Shown here: piece after piece, positions 1 to 12,744 of the stretch
Numbering within the stretch: position 1 is the stretch's first letter
How the letters are laid out: every line of letters starts with the position of its first letter
Assembly: GCA_963969495.1 (NCBI GenBank)
Contig: OZ018318.1
Coordinates: 95,757,413 to 95,821,412, forward strand
Length of the DNA: 64,000 bases
Direction: 5' to 3'
Source of the DNA: Ceratothoa steindachneri
Lineage: Eukaryota; Arthropoda; Malacostraca; Isopoda; Cymothoidae
Made by a program: the position numbers and the translations under genes
The notes under the pieces: model-generated
Databases searched by the model: none
Seen by the model: only the letters and a program-made list of their open reading frames with translations
Told to the model about the DNA's origin: nothing

Positions 1-531
1 GCTGTTTATGGAAGACATGAGTCTCCGCTCATTCATTTATTCAATTATTTCTTAAAAGACAGCTTCTTATTCAATGGTGTTTCCACAATTATCAATAGTA
101 ACGAAAATGCTCTCGCGCAAAATGAACATCTTATTTACTTATAATGCATGAAATGAGAATAAAATATTAAATTAATTGAAATTCCTGGGTGGAGTTATTT
201 CGATCATTTACCACTACCACTATTGCAATTTATAAATTTCTGTACCTTTTTGCCATGTCATAATTCTATAATGATTACTTAGAAATTGGTTTTAAGTAGG
301 AATTACTGAATAATAATGCGTTCATGCGAGAAATGGGCATCATATTTCTTCTCAACATACGAAACACAATATAAAATATTACAATAATAATTTGGAATTT
401 TATAGCACTTTTCAATACCAATGGCTTTCACAAGCCGTCCCTCAACAAACCACACAAATCCTTGAGAGAGAAGTTAAATTTTAAATGTACGCTTGATTCC
501 ACCATGGCATTAGAATGAGAGAAGAAAAAGT
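1..531. other. AT-rich DNA, no gene seen
   Basis: Stops are frequent in all frames and no family motif is recognisable. The segment ends where a dispersed repeat begins. Confidence 0.6.
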
Positions 532-780
532 GTCGAGGTATATCTGTGTAAACTAAACTTGCGCTCAGAATCATACACAAGCACCGGTAAAGAGCTGGCC
601 CCAGGTCGCCTCAGATAGTTTGGGGTGATTAATAAAGAGTGCGAATTACGGTTCACCGGGTTAAGATTAATGACTTACCAACTTGCAGTTCAAGGATCTA
701 TAAAGACAATATCCAAAAATATAATCTTAATATATATAATAATAGGGAAGGGGGGGTGAAATTTATATACAGAGTGTGAC
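532..780 (+). repeat. Dispersed repeat, copy 1
   Basis: This stretch aligns by eye with 1827-2045. Shared landmarks in the same order are GTCGAGGTAT, GCTCAG, CATACACAAGCAC, GATTTACGGTT-like (here GAATTACGGTTCACC) and a final AATATATATA-type AT tail. The copies differ by many substitutions and small indels, so this is an old repeat family. The AT-rich 3' end and the length of about 240 bp would suit a SINE, but no clear tRNA-type promoter boxes were found, so the class is open. Confidence 0.5.
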
Positions 781-1025
781 AGAGAGGACGTACGTTTTTT
801 TGAAATGGCTATTACTCAGTCCCAAGGGGAGTTACATATGTCGGGCAGGTACCGTTCTTCTCGTGGTGTCTTAGCTTTTTTTCCTTTTTCTTTTCAGGTG
901 AAGCCATGAGCTGTGGACGATACAGCATCGAGTGTTTGCCTATGACAGCCACGTGAAGAATAACTGGTAAGTTACAGCAGTTAATCGTAAATTTCGGTGC
1001 CACTTCAACATTCATCGAAATGCGG

Positions 1026-1377
1026 TTGTTCTCATCCATAACACAATCTTACGCTGAATTGATGCAGTTCGTACACAAGGTACACTAATCAATAGGAGAC
1101 AGGTGGAGGCCCCACGAGCGGTATGGAAACCGGAAAATGTGGAACGTGTTAGCCGAGCTTTGCTGCGGAGACCGAATTTCTCTGCTCGTAGGCCTTCCAT
1201 TGAGCAAGGCATCGGTAATCGATCGATCCGGCGTATTTTGCACAAAAACCTGCATTTCCACTCCTACAAATTATCCATTGGCAACAATTGCAACCAGGGG
1301 ACTATGAACAGCGGCTTAAGTTTGCACGTCAGATGGAAACAATTTTTGAGGCAAATGACAATCTCATTTTGTTAATG
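1026..1377 (+). pseudogene. Transposase N-terminal fragment (IS630/Tc1/mariner type)
   Basis: The reading frame around 1103-1280 gives a helix-turn-helix segment with the order PENVERV, ALLRRP, SARR and then NRSIRRILHKNLHFHSYK. This is the DNA-binding N-terminal pattern of a transposase class common in arthropod genomes. After a one-base frameshift near 1280 the next frame reads QLQPGDYEQRLKFARQMET and continues to about 1377. Upstream, 1040-1100 reads IDAVRTQGTL, like the end of the first helix-turn-helix. The match stops just before the place where the first catalytic aspartate (SDE block) is expected, and in-frame stops lie upstream. It is a truncated, non-functional relic, and the catalytic domain is absent from the flanking DNA. 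Family placement is from motif recall, not a search. Confidence 0.7.
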
Positions 1378-1826
1378 AAGTAATTCTGATCATGTTTGAC
1401 TTCATTTAAACTACCGGCAGTTTTTCAAAATGTACTTAAGCTTTAGAGTTAGATATTTAAATGCCTGAATATTGGCAATTTTGATAACACTAAAATTCAA
1501 TCAGTTTGTTGGTTGTAATGGAAATTCGCCATATTTTAAATGATAGTAATTCTTTTTACAAGAGCATGTTACCTTTTGTATAAATTCAGGGAGAGCTTAT
1601 TCTTACCAAGCCAATACCTTTTTATTAATATTATAAATAGTCGTAGTAAACATTTAAACAGTTATAAATGTTATTTAATAGAATAAATTGTGCATTATAG
1701 TTAATTATGTTGTGAATATTGTTAAAAAAAAATAGTACTCTATTCCTGAATACTGGGTTTGAGTACTCGAGGTATAATTTGATCTTATTTGGTTACAAAT
1801 TATCTATACTCAAAAGTGCCAATATT

Positions 1827-2043
1827 GTCGAGGTATGCCTGTGAAGACTCGCTCAGTGCAAGGGCACATACACAAGCACGGGCAGATAGCCGGCCTATGG
1901 CCGACTATTTTTATTTTTATACAGAGTTCGATTTACGGTTGACTGGGATTTATCTAATGGATTGCCAAGTTGCATTTTAAATGATATATAAAGAACAAGA
2001 CCTCAAAATGTAACTTTAATATATATATATATAATAAATGGGG

Positions 2044-2045
<2 letters not shown>
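1827..2045 (+). repeat. Dispersed repeat, copy 2
   Basis: Second diverged copy of the repeat at 532-780, in the same orientation and on the other side of the transposase fragment. It begins GTCGAGGTATGCCTGTG and ends in an AT tail that runs into a (TA)n tract. Confidence 0.5.

Positions 2046-2084
<39 letters not shown>
2046..2084. repeat. (TA)n microsatellite
   Basis: Uninterrupted alternating TA of about 39 bp directly behind dispersed repeat copy 2. Confidence 0.95.
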
Positions 2085-2086
<2 letters not shown>

Positions 2087-2169
2087 AAATGGGGTACAAA
2101 TTACTGGATAAACATAGTTAATTGTGACAATTTCTAATATGACAGAGTTAAGCGGGAGGCGCAAAATTA

Positions 2170-3063
2170 ACGTTAACTTGAACAAGAGATATTAATTACG
2201 ATTGAGCTGGAAGTCAATTCAAAAGTGGCTGCTGGTAAAGATTGACTGCATGTAATCAGGAAATTACAACACAAGATCGCTTTACCTTGAAGCGTGGTGG
2301 TGATCTGAGGGGGCAAGTTCAATGGAACATTTCTTCGATGAGATACTTCAGGTAGCCCTAACGAGGAGGACTCGTAAAAGGGGGTTTTCAGTACTTCTTG
2401 TTGAAGAACGAGATTTTCTCTGCTCCACAGGGATGGAATCTCAAACACAAAGCTGTTCTGAGGTTCGGCAGGGAGTCTCAGACACGAAAGAACGGGAGTC
2501 TTGAAGGAAGTCCAAGATGAGGGGGGCGCACAGTTCTCTGGGAAGATGGTGTTTCGATAGCTTTACTCTGAACAGCGGCCAAAACCTAACGAAATGAGTT
2601 CTGCTGGTGAGATCTTCACGTGAGGTACGACTCGGACAGAGGTTGTCGGACTTCGCGGGGGGTCAGAAAAAACGTTCTAGAAGGAGCACCTGGCAAACTC
2701 TCAATCTGCTCGAGGAATGGCGGAATCAGGCTTAAAAAGCTAGGTGGCTGGTCCGATAGATAGCCCCAGGGCATGGCTGTCCCTAGAGAAGACTCGATGT
2801 CAGTCTATGTAAACCTACTTCAAGATAACGAGTCAGATTGGACAGCGAAGTTTTCCTCATGATATGGGGGTAGGGTAAGAACTAGTCGTTATCACGGGGG
2901 AGGGGAGAGCAAGGAGCGTCTGAAAGCAAATACATCTGGGTCGGGTGACTCAGCGCGGAACTGCTTCCTTCTCGAAGATTTTAAAATCCCACGACAAGGA
3001 GCACGTGGTTTAGAGTTAATGTGGTGAAAGTGGTATTCCGAAGGGGGCTTCCATTCAAGCTGT
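2170..3063. other. GC-richer block of unknown origin
   Basis: The composition is clearly richer in G and C than the flanks, and the block ends at the foldback palindrome at 3064. Short open stretches occur on the minus strand (2173-2448, 2892-3077), but neither has a recognisable motif. On the minus strand, TTCAAGGTAAAG near 2290 resembles a splice donor. It may be a transposon-derived or LTR-like segment; no terminal repeats were identified. Confidence 0.3.
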
Positions 3064-3225
3064 TTCTTCGAGGGCATCTACTCATAGCCCAGTATATCCC
3101 TCAAATATAAACCAGGTTAACCTAGTTAAAACGCGATTACATTATTTGTAATCGGCTTTAAACTAGGTTAATCTGGTTTATATTTGAGGTATATACTGGG
3201 TTATAAGAAAATGCCCTCGAAGGAA
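3064..3225. repeat. 162-bp imperfect palindrome (foldback/MITE-like)
   Basis: The left arm begins TTCTTCGAGGGCAT and the right arm ends ATGCCCTCGAAGGAA. Inward, CCCAGTATAT pairs with ATATACTGGG, CTCAAATATAAACCAG with CTGGTTTATATTTGAG, and GATTAC with GTAATC around a short ATTATTT loop. Nearly the whole unit can fold into one hairpin with a few mismatches. There is no coding capacity. Such units are typical of foldback elements or MITEs. No convincing target-site duplication was found. Confidence 0.85.
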
Positions 3226-6200
3226 CATTATTTGGTCTATAACACTGAGATAGCTACAAGTAAGATTAAATCAAATAGTATTTAAAAAAGTTATGGTAAA
3301 AAAAGAAAAACTTGAAGTTAATTCTAGATTGAATGGGTAGCTAAAGGAATTCAGTGAGTAGGGATTGGGATTGCGGGTGAGAAACATCGATGCAGAGGAT
3401 AAAGAGCTGTAAATTATTGAACAAATACTTGGCTGGAGAGTGGGAGCATAGAATTAACCAAGAATATAATTTCAATAATCAAAGCAGTAGGTAACAAAAT
3501 CGCGGATTGAAATTTCGAAAATCTTTTGATCAAGGACGAATCGGAGAACCCTAAGAGAGTGACGAAAGCAGAAAAGGAAGTTCAGTACATAACAACAAAG
3601 CTTTAAAAACAATAAAATAGTTAAGCTAACTCGAAAAAAAAATTGTAACACTCAGAAGAGGATGCTAATTCTAGAACGATGGGCAAATTTTTTGATGTGT
3701 CAGAATGAGGCACATTGGAGAGACCTCGATTTAATTGCCGATAGCTTCAGGGGAAGCCAGAGATCTTACCTCGATATGAGCTTTTCACCTGCAACTCCTT
3801 GACCAAGTTTTGGACGGGTTTGATGTCTTTTATATGCCATTTTCAAGCAAAGAGTTGTCTTGAGCGTCTGGAAAGTTGTGCGGACATCGGTAAGTCCGAG
3901 TATTGCGGAAGCAGCAGCAAGTAGTTCCTATTACTTGACGCAACTCAAGCTAATGCACTATCAGCAGTTTGAACCATTTTGTCGAGGGGTTTTACTTGTG
4001 CCAGCCCCTACTATATGTTTGTGAAATGACTGAAAAGACATAAAGGAATGTTATGTATCACACGTGCAGGCGGAAAGTCAGCACCCGTGGCGTCTCTGTT
4101 CTGCCGAAGGATAGTTGTATGCTTCGGCCTCACTACTGTAAGATTCCTGCTGAGTTTCTGTCATCGTTGTGATTAAAGCACTCATGCTGTCCAAGAATGG
4201 TGTCATTAAAAGCCTTGTAGATCCTCTTATTTATTGGAAACAGCGAGTTCTCTGTTTCCATAATGTGTGCGGATTGATGGACGAGATATGTTGTGTCTCA
4301 AATGTTAACTACCAGAGACAGAGACAGAGTTTAACCCTGCCTAGCAGATATGGTGGAAATTAAATAGCCGAAACAATTGACGTTTTCGTGGCACAGGAAT
4401 GTTGATTGTTTTTTCGAAGAGCCATGTAGACTTCGCGAAGCTCTCTATTGAGCGATGCAGTTTGTTTTGCCTACTTGAGAGAGTAATTTGTTCAAAAGGT
4501 CAATAGGGAGCGTTTGTGGAAGAAATTGCACTTTTTGTCATGCGACTTCTAATTCGCGTAGAAGTAAAGCTTTCTTGGCGGTTCATATGTAGGGTGGCAT
4601 TGACAGTAGAGCAATGATAGCAGCCGAGTGAGAGAAATAAAAATATAATAATAGTGCTTCTTTCGCTGTTACGAATATTAATACCCATTGGAGAGCGTTA
4701 AGTTGAAAGTGTCGTCTTTATGGGTTTGCTAAGTGTTGCTGGCTGTGCCACTCCTTAGGTACTAAGTCTTAACTAATAGCGTTGAAAGCCATGCGAGCAG
4801 CAACCTTGATTTCACATTTATAGGTGGAAATGAACGGAACTGAAAATAGCTACTCTGGACCCACGTAAAAAAGTTCTTTGTGCCTGAGCGTAAAAGCAAC
4901 TTTGCATATCAAAATGCTAGGCTAAAGTGTTTTATTACCAACCGTTGTGCATCCTTTGGAGCCAGTATTATAATGTGGTGAATATGCATATGTATACATA
5001 TGTAATAACGTAAAATATATGTATTTTAATGGATGGAAATTGAATTGAATCTTTGCTGAGATTTAATTTCAACTTGCAAAACCATGGCTGTAAAGTCTCA
5101 TGGAAAAATATTCTATATAAATATTTCCCAATTTTTGGCAATAAAAGGTGCCAATTATATTTTAAAACAAATTTATTTTATTTTAATTATAAGGATATCC
5201 TATTAGGAATGCAGCATTTTTGTCATATTTGTCATTATTTTATAGAGAGAAATCGAAGTTATTTATCTTTAAACAAGTATTTCTTTATTAATAAGTAATA
5301 TAATTTGAGCCAGGTTGTACTTCTAGTCTCCATCTTTATATTAGCATATCAATTCCGAATTGGAAAAAATTGTTTAATTTTGATAAAATAGACCATTTCA
5401 AATTTGCTTCGACACCTTTCTTTTTGGCAGCTTCATTCTGATCGTGTGATTCGCTAAACTCATAAAAAGGTAGAATTTGATTGGGCTTAGGCGGTTGAGT
5501 ATGAAATGTTTTGTACGTTATCTCGTCTATATGAGGTCGAGCATTATCTTACTAAACAAACACTTTTCCTTTAAAGACTGTATTAAAACTGTCCTCCTGA
5601 ACATAATAAACCTTTTCCTGATAATTCAATTTGGTTTCAAGTTTGTATACCTGACATATAAAAGAACCTGTTTCCCATTATTTCTTTCCATAAAATAATG
5701 AAAAAGTGCAGAATTGCCCTTGGAATAACCTTATATCAGACTCAAATATTTACTAATAGTACTAGAGACTGTTTGTAAACTGTTTAAATAAATTATTGTT
5801 AAAATTCATTATTAAAACTTCCTAATTGTAATAAATCTTCATTAAGAATAAGAAAAGATCATTATTTTGTAAATACTCACTTATAAATTATCATCATAAA
5901 CCTAATAATGTGTTTAAATTTTTCTAACAATATTCAGTATAAAAGAAAATAAGCCAAAAGAAATACCTCAAGTGCGGAGTTTACGCTGGAGAAACAACCA
6001 AACTCGTTACGCTAGAATATTAGGGTGAAACTAGCGGGTGTGGAAATGAACTTTCTACATAATAGTATTAAAAGTAATTTGAATGGGCCAAAATTGCTAT
6101 AAATTCTATAGACTTTCTGCTCCAGTAACACGTAATTTGGATTACAGCTTAAACTGTTGAGAATTATTTAACGAAATTAATTGTTAGAGAACATTCAACC

Positions 6201-9200
6201 TATTAAGCAAAGGAACTCATCGTGAGCTTATATAGCGTATCAATATGACTCCTCACAGTAGTAGAAGTGCCATCGCCCCCAAGTAAATAGAGAAGTAACA
6301 ACATGAAGGACTGGTTCATCGAATTCCACCTTTTATTTTTCTGTCTCAATTTTATTTTCCTTGGCGAATAACTTTTCAAACAAAGCGCGAAAAAACCTAA
6401 TGGGTAAGTTCAATTTTTATCAATATTCAAAATGTAAATAATAGATTTTGTTTTAATGCCATTTTAAGATTTATTCTTAAAAAATAAAAAATCAGAGCAC
6501 TGTTTCTCCTTTTTGAATCATTTAATATGAAGTATTCACTCATTTTGCGCTTGACAAATTAAAATTTTGTTGATATTAAGGAGTTAGAAACTTAGACCAT
6601 CTTATGATAGAAGAGAAAGTTTATTTAAAAGTTTGTTTGAATTCTAATAGCATAGTTTATTCCCTCATTAGAATATTGTGGGACACACTTGCTACATGCA
6701 AATTAATAATAAACAATATTTTAAATAGCGAAATTATTATAATTTTAATAATTTCAATCTACGACATTCAATATTAGGTGATAATAGGTATTATGTGTGC
6801 TTGCTAGAATTGTACTTTTAGAAAGAACAACGTTCCCAAAATTTAGTCTTCCAATCTCGCGGACCACTTCCAAACTTGATACGAGAAAATGGACCTACTC
6901 TATTGTTCAAATTCCTCTTTTTTTAAAACCACAAGTATGTACAAGTAAATTATATACTTATTTTACGGTAGCATTATTAGATAACAGAACTGATAATATT
7001 TATTAGAAATAAAGCTGCTTGTATGTTTTCCGTCAATTTATTAAAAAATGTATTCATGAAAGCGGTGAAAGCCTTTTAAAATATATGTACTATGAAAAGG
7101 AAAGAATGATTACCAGGGAAGTTGATAGAGAGCAAGGAGTAATTACTTATCCATCACTCACTTTCAATCATAGTTGCATTCTATGGCATTTGTTTTTTTA
7201 TTATATAATTATAATATTGGAGCGTTTAATGCTTATATTATAGTTAGGTTTTGTACTGCTTTGGTTATTCCAGTGCTCTTGTGCTAAAACATTCTTTTTG
7301 TTTTTAGTGTTCCGGTTCTCTTGTAATAAAACAACTGATTAATTTAAGTAAATATATATATCTTATTTGGGTAGCTGGGTTTAATTTTATTTCTTTTTTT
7401 GTATCTCATCTTTTCTTGACGGCAATGAGAATAAATTTTGTCTGATTTTTTCATCACGTAGTCTGTAGTTAGACTCCTTTGCCGAATTATACACCCAATT
7501 TTTCTTTCCTCGATCGTGTGTTCTTGATGTACGCCCTCCTTTCCATTGCAATTTCTTATTGCCATGACTTTCTTAAATCCTTAGACCTTCCATGTACTGT
7601 TAAGCCATCAAGCTTAATCAATCTCATTGGATAGAATAAAGACACTCACTTTATCGAGTTAACTTTCGTAGACTCTCTAAACCATATCTTTTGAAAGAAC
7701 AACTAAACCTTTTACTACCTCAGCACAATAAACGTCTACCCTTTTCTACCTGCCAACGGATCAAATAGTTACGCTTTCTCTCCCCTGAAATGGATGGATA
7801 GTGTAAGAGAGGTAAAGTCCCTGTTATACATAAAAAGCTGCAGAAGTAGCACGGCACCTTCAGTCCAAAATTGAACCTTTATAGAAAGAGTTCGATGTGG
7901 CATGCTCCAGCAGGCTGTAGCTCAAATTTGATCGATTGTATTTCCTCATAGCTGTTATGACCGGAAAGGTATCTTCCATTATATTTCTTTTAAATATATC
8001 CAATTCCTTATTTTTCGTCAATTTCTGTACATATCTCCATTTACGAAGTTTCTGCGAGAAATACCATCGTTTGCTTTTGTTTTAAATGTATTTATTTAAA
8101 TATAGGTTCCTCTATCTTTCGTGAGCTACAGGGCTAGAAATTTTTGTGTAATTACTGACTCCAATCAGCTTCTCTTTCTTCCCTATCAACTGATAGCTGT
8201 CTTTACCTTATTCTTGCTCCTTGGCTCTTAGACTGTCTCTCAAATTGGTAGTTATTTCCCGTCTCAATGGTCACATATTTTATAACTTTAGTCAATTTCT
8301 AAACCAGGCCCCATAAAAAAATCTACTTACAAGCAAGATTCCCTGCTGCAACGGATGTCGATAAGAGCTAATTTAAAAAAGCAGCCGGTATCTTACGACA
8401 TCTAACCGAGAAGGTGAACATTAACATGTGTAGCGAGACTGTCTCACGCCTATAAAGGAACTACTCATAACACGCTGCCCGCTAGGAAACCACTCATAAG
8501 TAAAATATAATAAAAGGCTAGGTTAGCCTTGCAACTGAATATTATCTGTGGATTGATAAAATTTGGATGTGTTAAGAGCATTTATTAAAGTGCTATAATC
8601 TGTCCGTTTCGTATTAAAAAAAATAAGCTACTTAATCACATGTATTTACTTCAGAAACCTGTGATGTATTCATTTATTAAAGACAATGCTTCTCGCCATA
8701 GAGCAAAGACGGAAGCAGCTTATTGGATCTTGAAAAAGTAAACAGGATGAAATGTATAGCACAAAGCCCTTTTTGAAACGAGAAAGAATACCTACGGATG
8801 ACCAGGCTGAGCATGTTATGGTTTGTAAAACGACGAATAATGAAAATCTTTTCAGAGATTCGAAGAACTTAATAGAATCACGTCCTAATAATGCTACAAA
8901 TTGGTAAAGTTCTGCTGACGAAAATGTGCTAAAGGCATTAGAAACAATGGCCTTCGTAATTCCATTGAAGCTTTTGCTCAATTTTTAAGAGAATATTATG
9001 ATGCTTTGTTTGCTATAGCATGAAGAATTTATAACTATAGTTATCTAATTTTGGATGCATAATTTATCAAAATCCAGATTACTTACCTTATAAAGTGTTA
9101 ACGTTTTTTTATCCGCTTTTTTATAACATAAAACCTCGAATATTTTATAGGTAAACTTGACAGAATATTCTGTGCAATTCCTTCTTGCTTTAAAACAAGT

Positions 9201-12200
9201 TTTTCGTGAGAACTTGGATTTTGTTACTTATTTCTTAACTATTGATCGTTATTGGAGATGCATAATTTATCCCTCTACCTATTTTCAAAACTACTATGAA
9301 TGCGTTTCTATTATTCATTACACAATCATCATGATGTGCTTCCTTCATTGTGTCTATGGTTTTATCCACGTCACTGAAAATAGAGAAGCAGAGCAGCCTA
9401 TAACCTACAACAATTCTTTTCATTATCAGATTCGCCTTTTTAAGATCTACTTAACTTAGTCGAGCATGAGTGCATAATATTTTATTAGTTTTGCAAATTA
9501 TTTCTCTTTGAGGCAGCAGTATACATTCAAGAGGCTCCACAGCTACAGGAATTGTAAGATAACTGCTAAATACCATCTATGTCTATTTTGGGGACATCAT
9601 CGTTTATTGCATTGTGGCAAAATATAAATTTAGTGCAAGCACATTTGATTGCAATGTTTTATTGGTGCTAGATTTTGGTCTCCATTATTTGCTCAAATCA
9701 TATAGTTGTTCTTTTCTATAAGCGCAGCAGATTAAAAACGTTGTCAAGAATCTTAAAGGTAGAAATTTATTTCATCTTAACAGTACACGAGTCTCCCAAA
9801 GATTTTACTATCTAAATAAAAAAAGACACTTAAGATAATCTAGGCCGAGACACACACTTATGTATCCTTTCACTATGTTCATAGAAGGAAATGACAATGT
9901 TTGTGAAACTTTAGTTTGAATCCATATTTTATCCCTGATTCTCCGCAAAACATGTCTCAATTAACCCTTTAAATTGTAATGAGATCATTGATCACAAAAC
10001 AGATGTTTCAATGTTGTTGGGGAAATTTCTCTTGTAATTAATTGTCTAGAAACAAAAATCATAACAACAGGGCCTTTGTTTTTGAAAAACTATTAAGATT
10101 CTAAAAATATTCTGTCAACTCTCATTAATTCTAAGCACAGTTGCAGCCACAACCATCAAAGCTATTCAAAGACTATCCACATTTTGCCTCATTATCTATA
10201 ACTTGTTTACCTTTATTATTTTTACCTATATCACTTGAGGTACATTCTTGTCCTCTCATATGATTATTTTTTTTTCTTGCACTTATTGTTCTAGAGTTCT
10301 TTCCTTGCCTTTATATTTTTCTGCAGGAATACTTCCAACTTCCGGTAAATGGCCTTTCACTCGATCACGTATAGAATTTTGGATAGTTTACTTAGTGCCA
10401 GGCTACCATAGGTCTCTTCTGCCATGTATGCGTTCCCATATAACGCAGCCGCGCTCCCTAGGTGGGTCTACAAGTCCCTAAAAGAGAAAATTGTGTGCGA
10501 AGTGCAAGCTTTTGTAAGGGTTTGGCCGTATATGAGTATTTATATGCTATTGTCTGAGCTTTAGTAACATTTAGTACATGTTGGTGTCAGGACAAGGTTT
10601 ATTTGATGTTTATATTGATGCCTTATAGAGGATTGTCATAATCTGTGTTTTGATAGGATTACCATTGCGATACTTTTTTCCGTCATTAATGGTATATAAA
10701 CGGGAATAGGTGGACAATGAACCGTTATAAAAAGGTCAGCTTCTCTGAAGGATAATTCTTCACATTTTTTCATCGGTAAGAGTAAATATATGTAGGTAGG
10801 GCGCTCAAAGAAATTTTTCATCCCAATTAGATGAACACAAATATGAAGCATAAAGTCATTTATGTGATAGATTTGGAGGAATATATTGTGGCATTATCTT
10901 GGTCTTCTGATAGCTGTGAATAAAATACTTACTTATAAGCACCAATTTGGGTGGAAATTTTATTAAATGATGTACACAATGTTTTTTCATTGTAGCACCA
11001 TCTTTAATGAAGATAATGCGTTGAGTCAAAGAGTTAAAATTGTTGAAAACTGCAAAAATCACAATCTCAAGTTCTTAACCTAATTGGACATCTCTGCTGA
11101 GTGTTTGAGAAATAATTAAGGAAACGCTTTTCACTGGTAGCATCAGAGAAAGAGCTTGAACAGATTCTATATCTGGAATTGATTAAAATTCACATTAACA
11201 CTATCCGCAATTTATATTACTCTATTCTGCGAACAATTGGAGAATTTATTGCTGCCAAAGAGGAGCGACCAAATATCAATTACTAAAGTTCTTATTGAAC
11301 AGATTGCTTCCATTATTTTGTCCATTAATTGTATTTCTTTTCCATTTTCCACGAAACAGTTAGTTTTTATTTAAAAATAAAAAATATGCAAGTATGAGCC
11401 TATAACTATTTCATTATTTTCTCAAAGTGTTTTATATTGTAATGCACTTTTAATCCAAATGTGTCTACGCTTTGGTTTATCTTTCTATTTCTATACTCCG
11501 AGTATAAGGAAGCTAATGACCATCTTCTCCTTCTTCCTTTAAGGGGGACCCTATATGCCACCATCAAAATTTGATCCTCAAAGGCACCAAATTCTGCCTG
11601 CTTAAGTTTTAAATCATCTAGCATCTACTAGTCTTACCACTGTGCCGCATCCGTACACTCCATGAAATCTTGCATACCACGAATTCACTATTCACTAATC
11701 AGTAATTCTACGGGGAATTGGAAACGTATTTTACAAAGAAATGCACATAAACATAACCTTGCCTCGTCAGCGTTGGTACTTTCTCCTAACACCCATCCTT
11801 ACCACCAGCTCCAACTCAGGGACACCTTTTTCTTGAAAGCTCCATAAACCTGCCTCTGCATTCACTGAGAGGGCCATGCAAGGGTTGTGCATTAGCTTTC
11901 TTTCTGGATCCGCTCGTCTTCGCAGGACAGACGTCAACATCCGAGGGTTTCCTCGGTATGAAATAACTCATCTCAGTCTATGCTGGTTAATTCAAGAAAG
12001 TCTCTTTACATTGGATATTTATCTTTCTAGGATAGTCTCCCTCTTGGCTGTTTCTAGTTGCTAACATCGGTCACCCGATCTTACGGGCTAACTTCCTGAA
12101 ACACTTCTCAGATATACGAGGTATAGAATAGCATGATCTTACGGATCGAGTATCAAGAATCGCTATTCACGGCGCTCGTTCCTCCCACTCTTCATGAATG

Positions 12201-12411
12201 ACACAAATAAGGCAATTCTCCTTTTATCCTTGCATACGACAATAAATGCTAAATACACAATAACCCCCTGTCTACGCACGCCCTTGCATTCTGTCTCCGC
12301 CCAAGTTCAGGCCTACGAAGGAGTTGTCCAGAATGGAGAAGGAAGGTATAGTTCTAAAATTGCAATCTACTTAGGAATCCTATTATATCTGGTTTTAAAA
12401 TAGGTTGGAAC
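3226..12411. other. Long AT-rich stretch, no gene recognised
   Basis: Only short open frames occur, none with a recognisable domain. The + strand at about 8780-8980 holds a 45-codon open run containing TDDQAEHVMVCKTTN, then one stop and another open run. This could be an old coding remnant but I cannot name a family. Nothing else is supportable. Confidence 0.5.
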
Positions 12412-12744
12412 CTATAGGTCAGGATTTGACTTCAGGGATTTAAAAAGATTAATCAAGGATGATAATAATCCAATTCCATTCCTCTCAGATTTTATAGCAC
12501 AAATCGCAAGATAAAACTTATTTTCAAAATCGATTTTCTTAAGGCCTTCCAAAAAATCCCGTTTGAAGTGTCGAATGTAAAAAAAATGTGTAACAACGCT
12601 ATTTGATGGGCATGTTTTTATGTACCCGCCACTTGGTTTTAGGCCGTCCTCAAAAACGTTTGTGCGTTTTCTTAACAATCTCTTTAAAGATCTTTCATTT
12701 ATTTTCGCTTTCAAATTTAATATATGGTTGTACTCTTCAGACAA
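12412..12744 (-). CDS. Unidentified 110-residue open frame
   Basis: This is a lysine-rich open frame beginning MSEEYNHILNLKAK, with the stretch KRLLRKRTNVFEDGLKPSGG. I recognise no domain. The residue mix looks more protein-like than neighbouring frames, so it could be a remnant of a mobile-element polyprotein or a chance frame in AT-rich DNA. No promoter, splice signals or related copy were seen in the window. Confidence 0.15.
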   Translation of the reverse strand: MSEEYNHILNLKAKINERSLKRLLRKRTNVFEDGLKPSGGYIKTCPSNSVVTHFFYIRHFKRDFLEGLKKIDFENKFYLAICAIKSERNGIGLLSSLINLFKSLKSNPDL

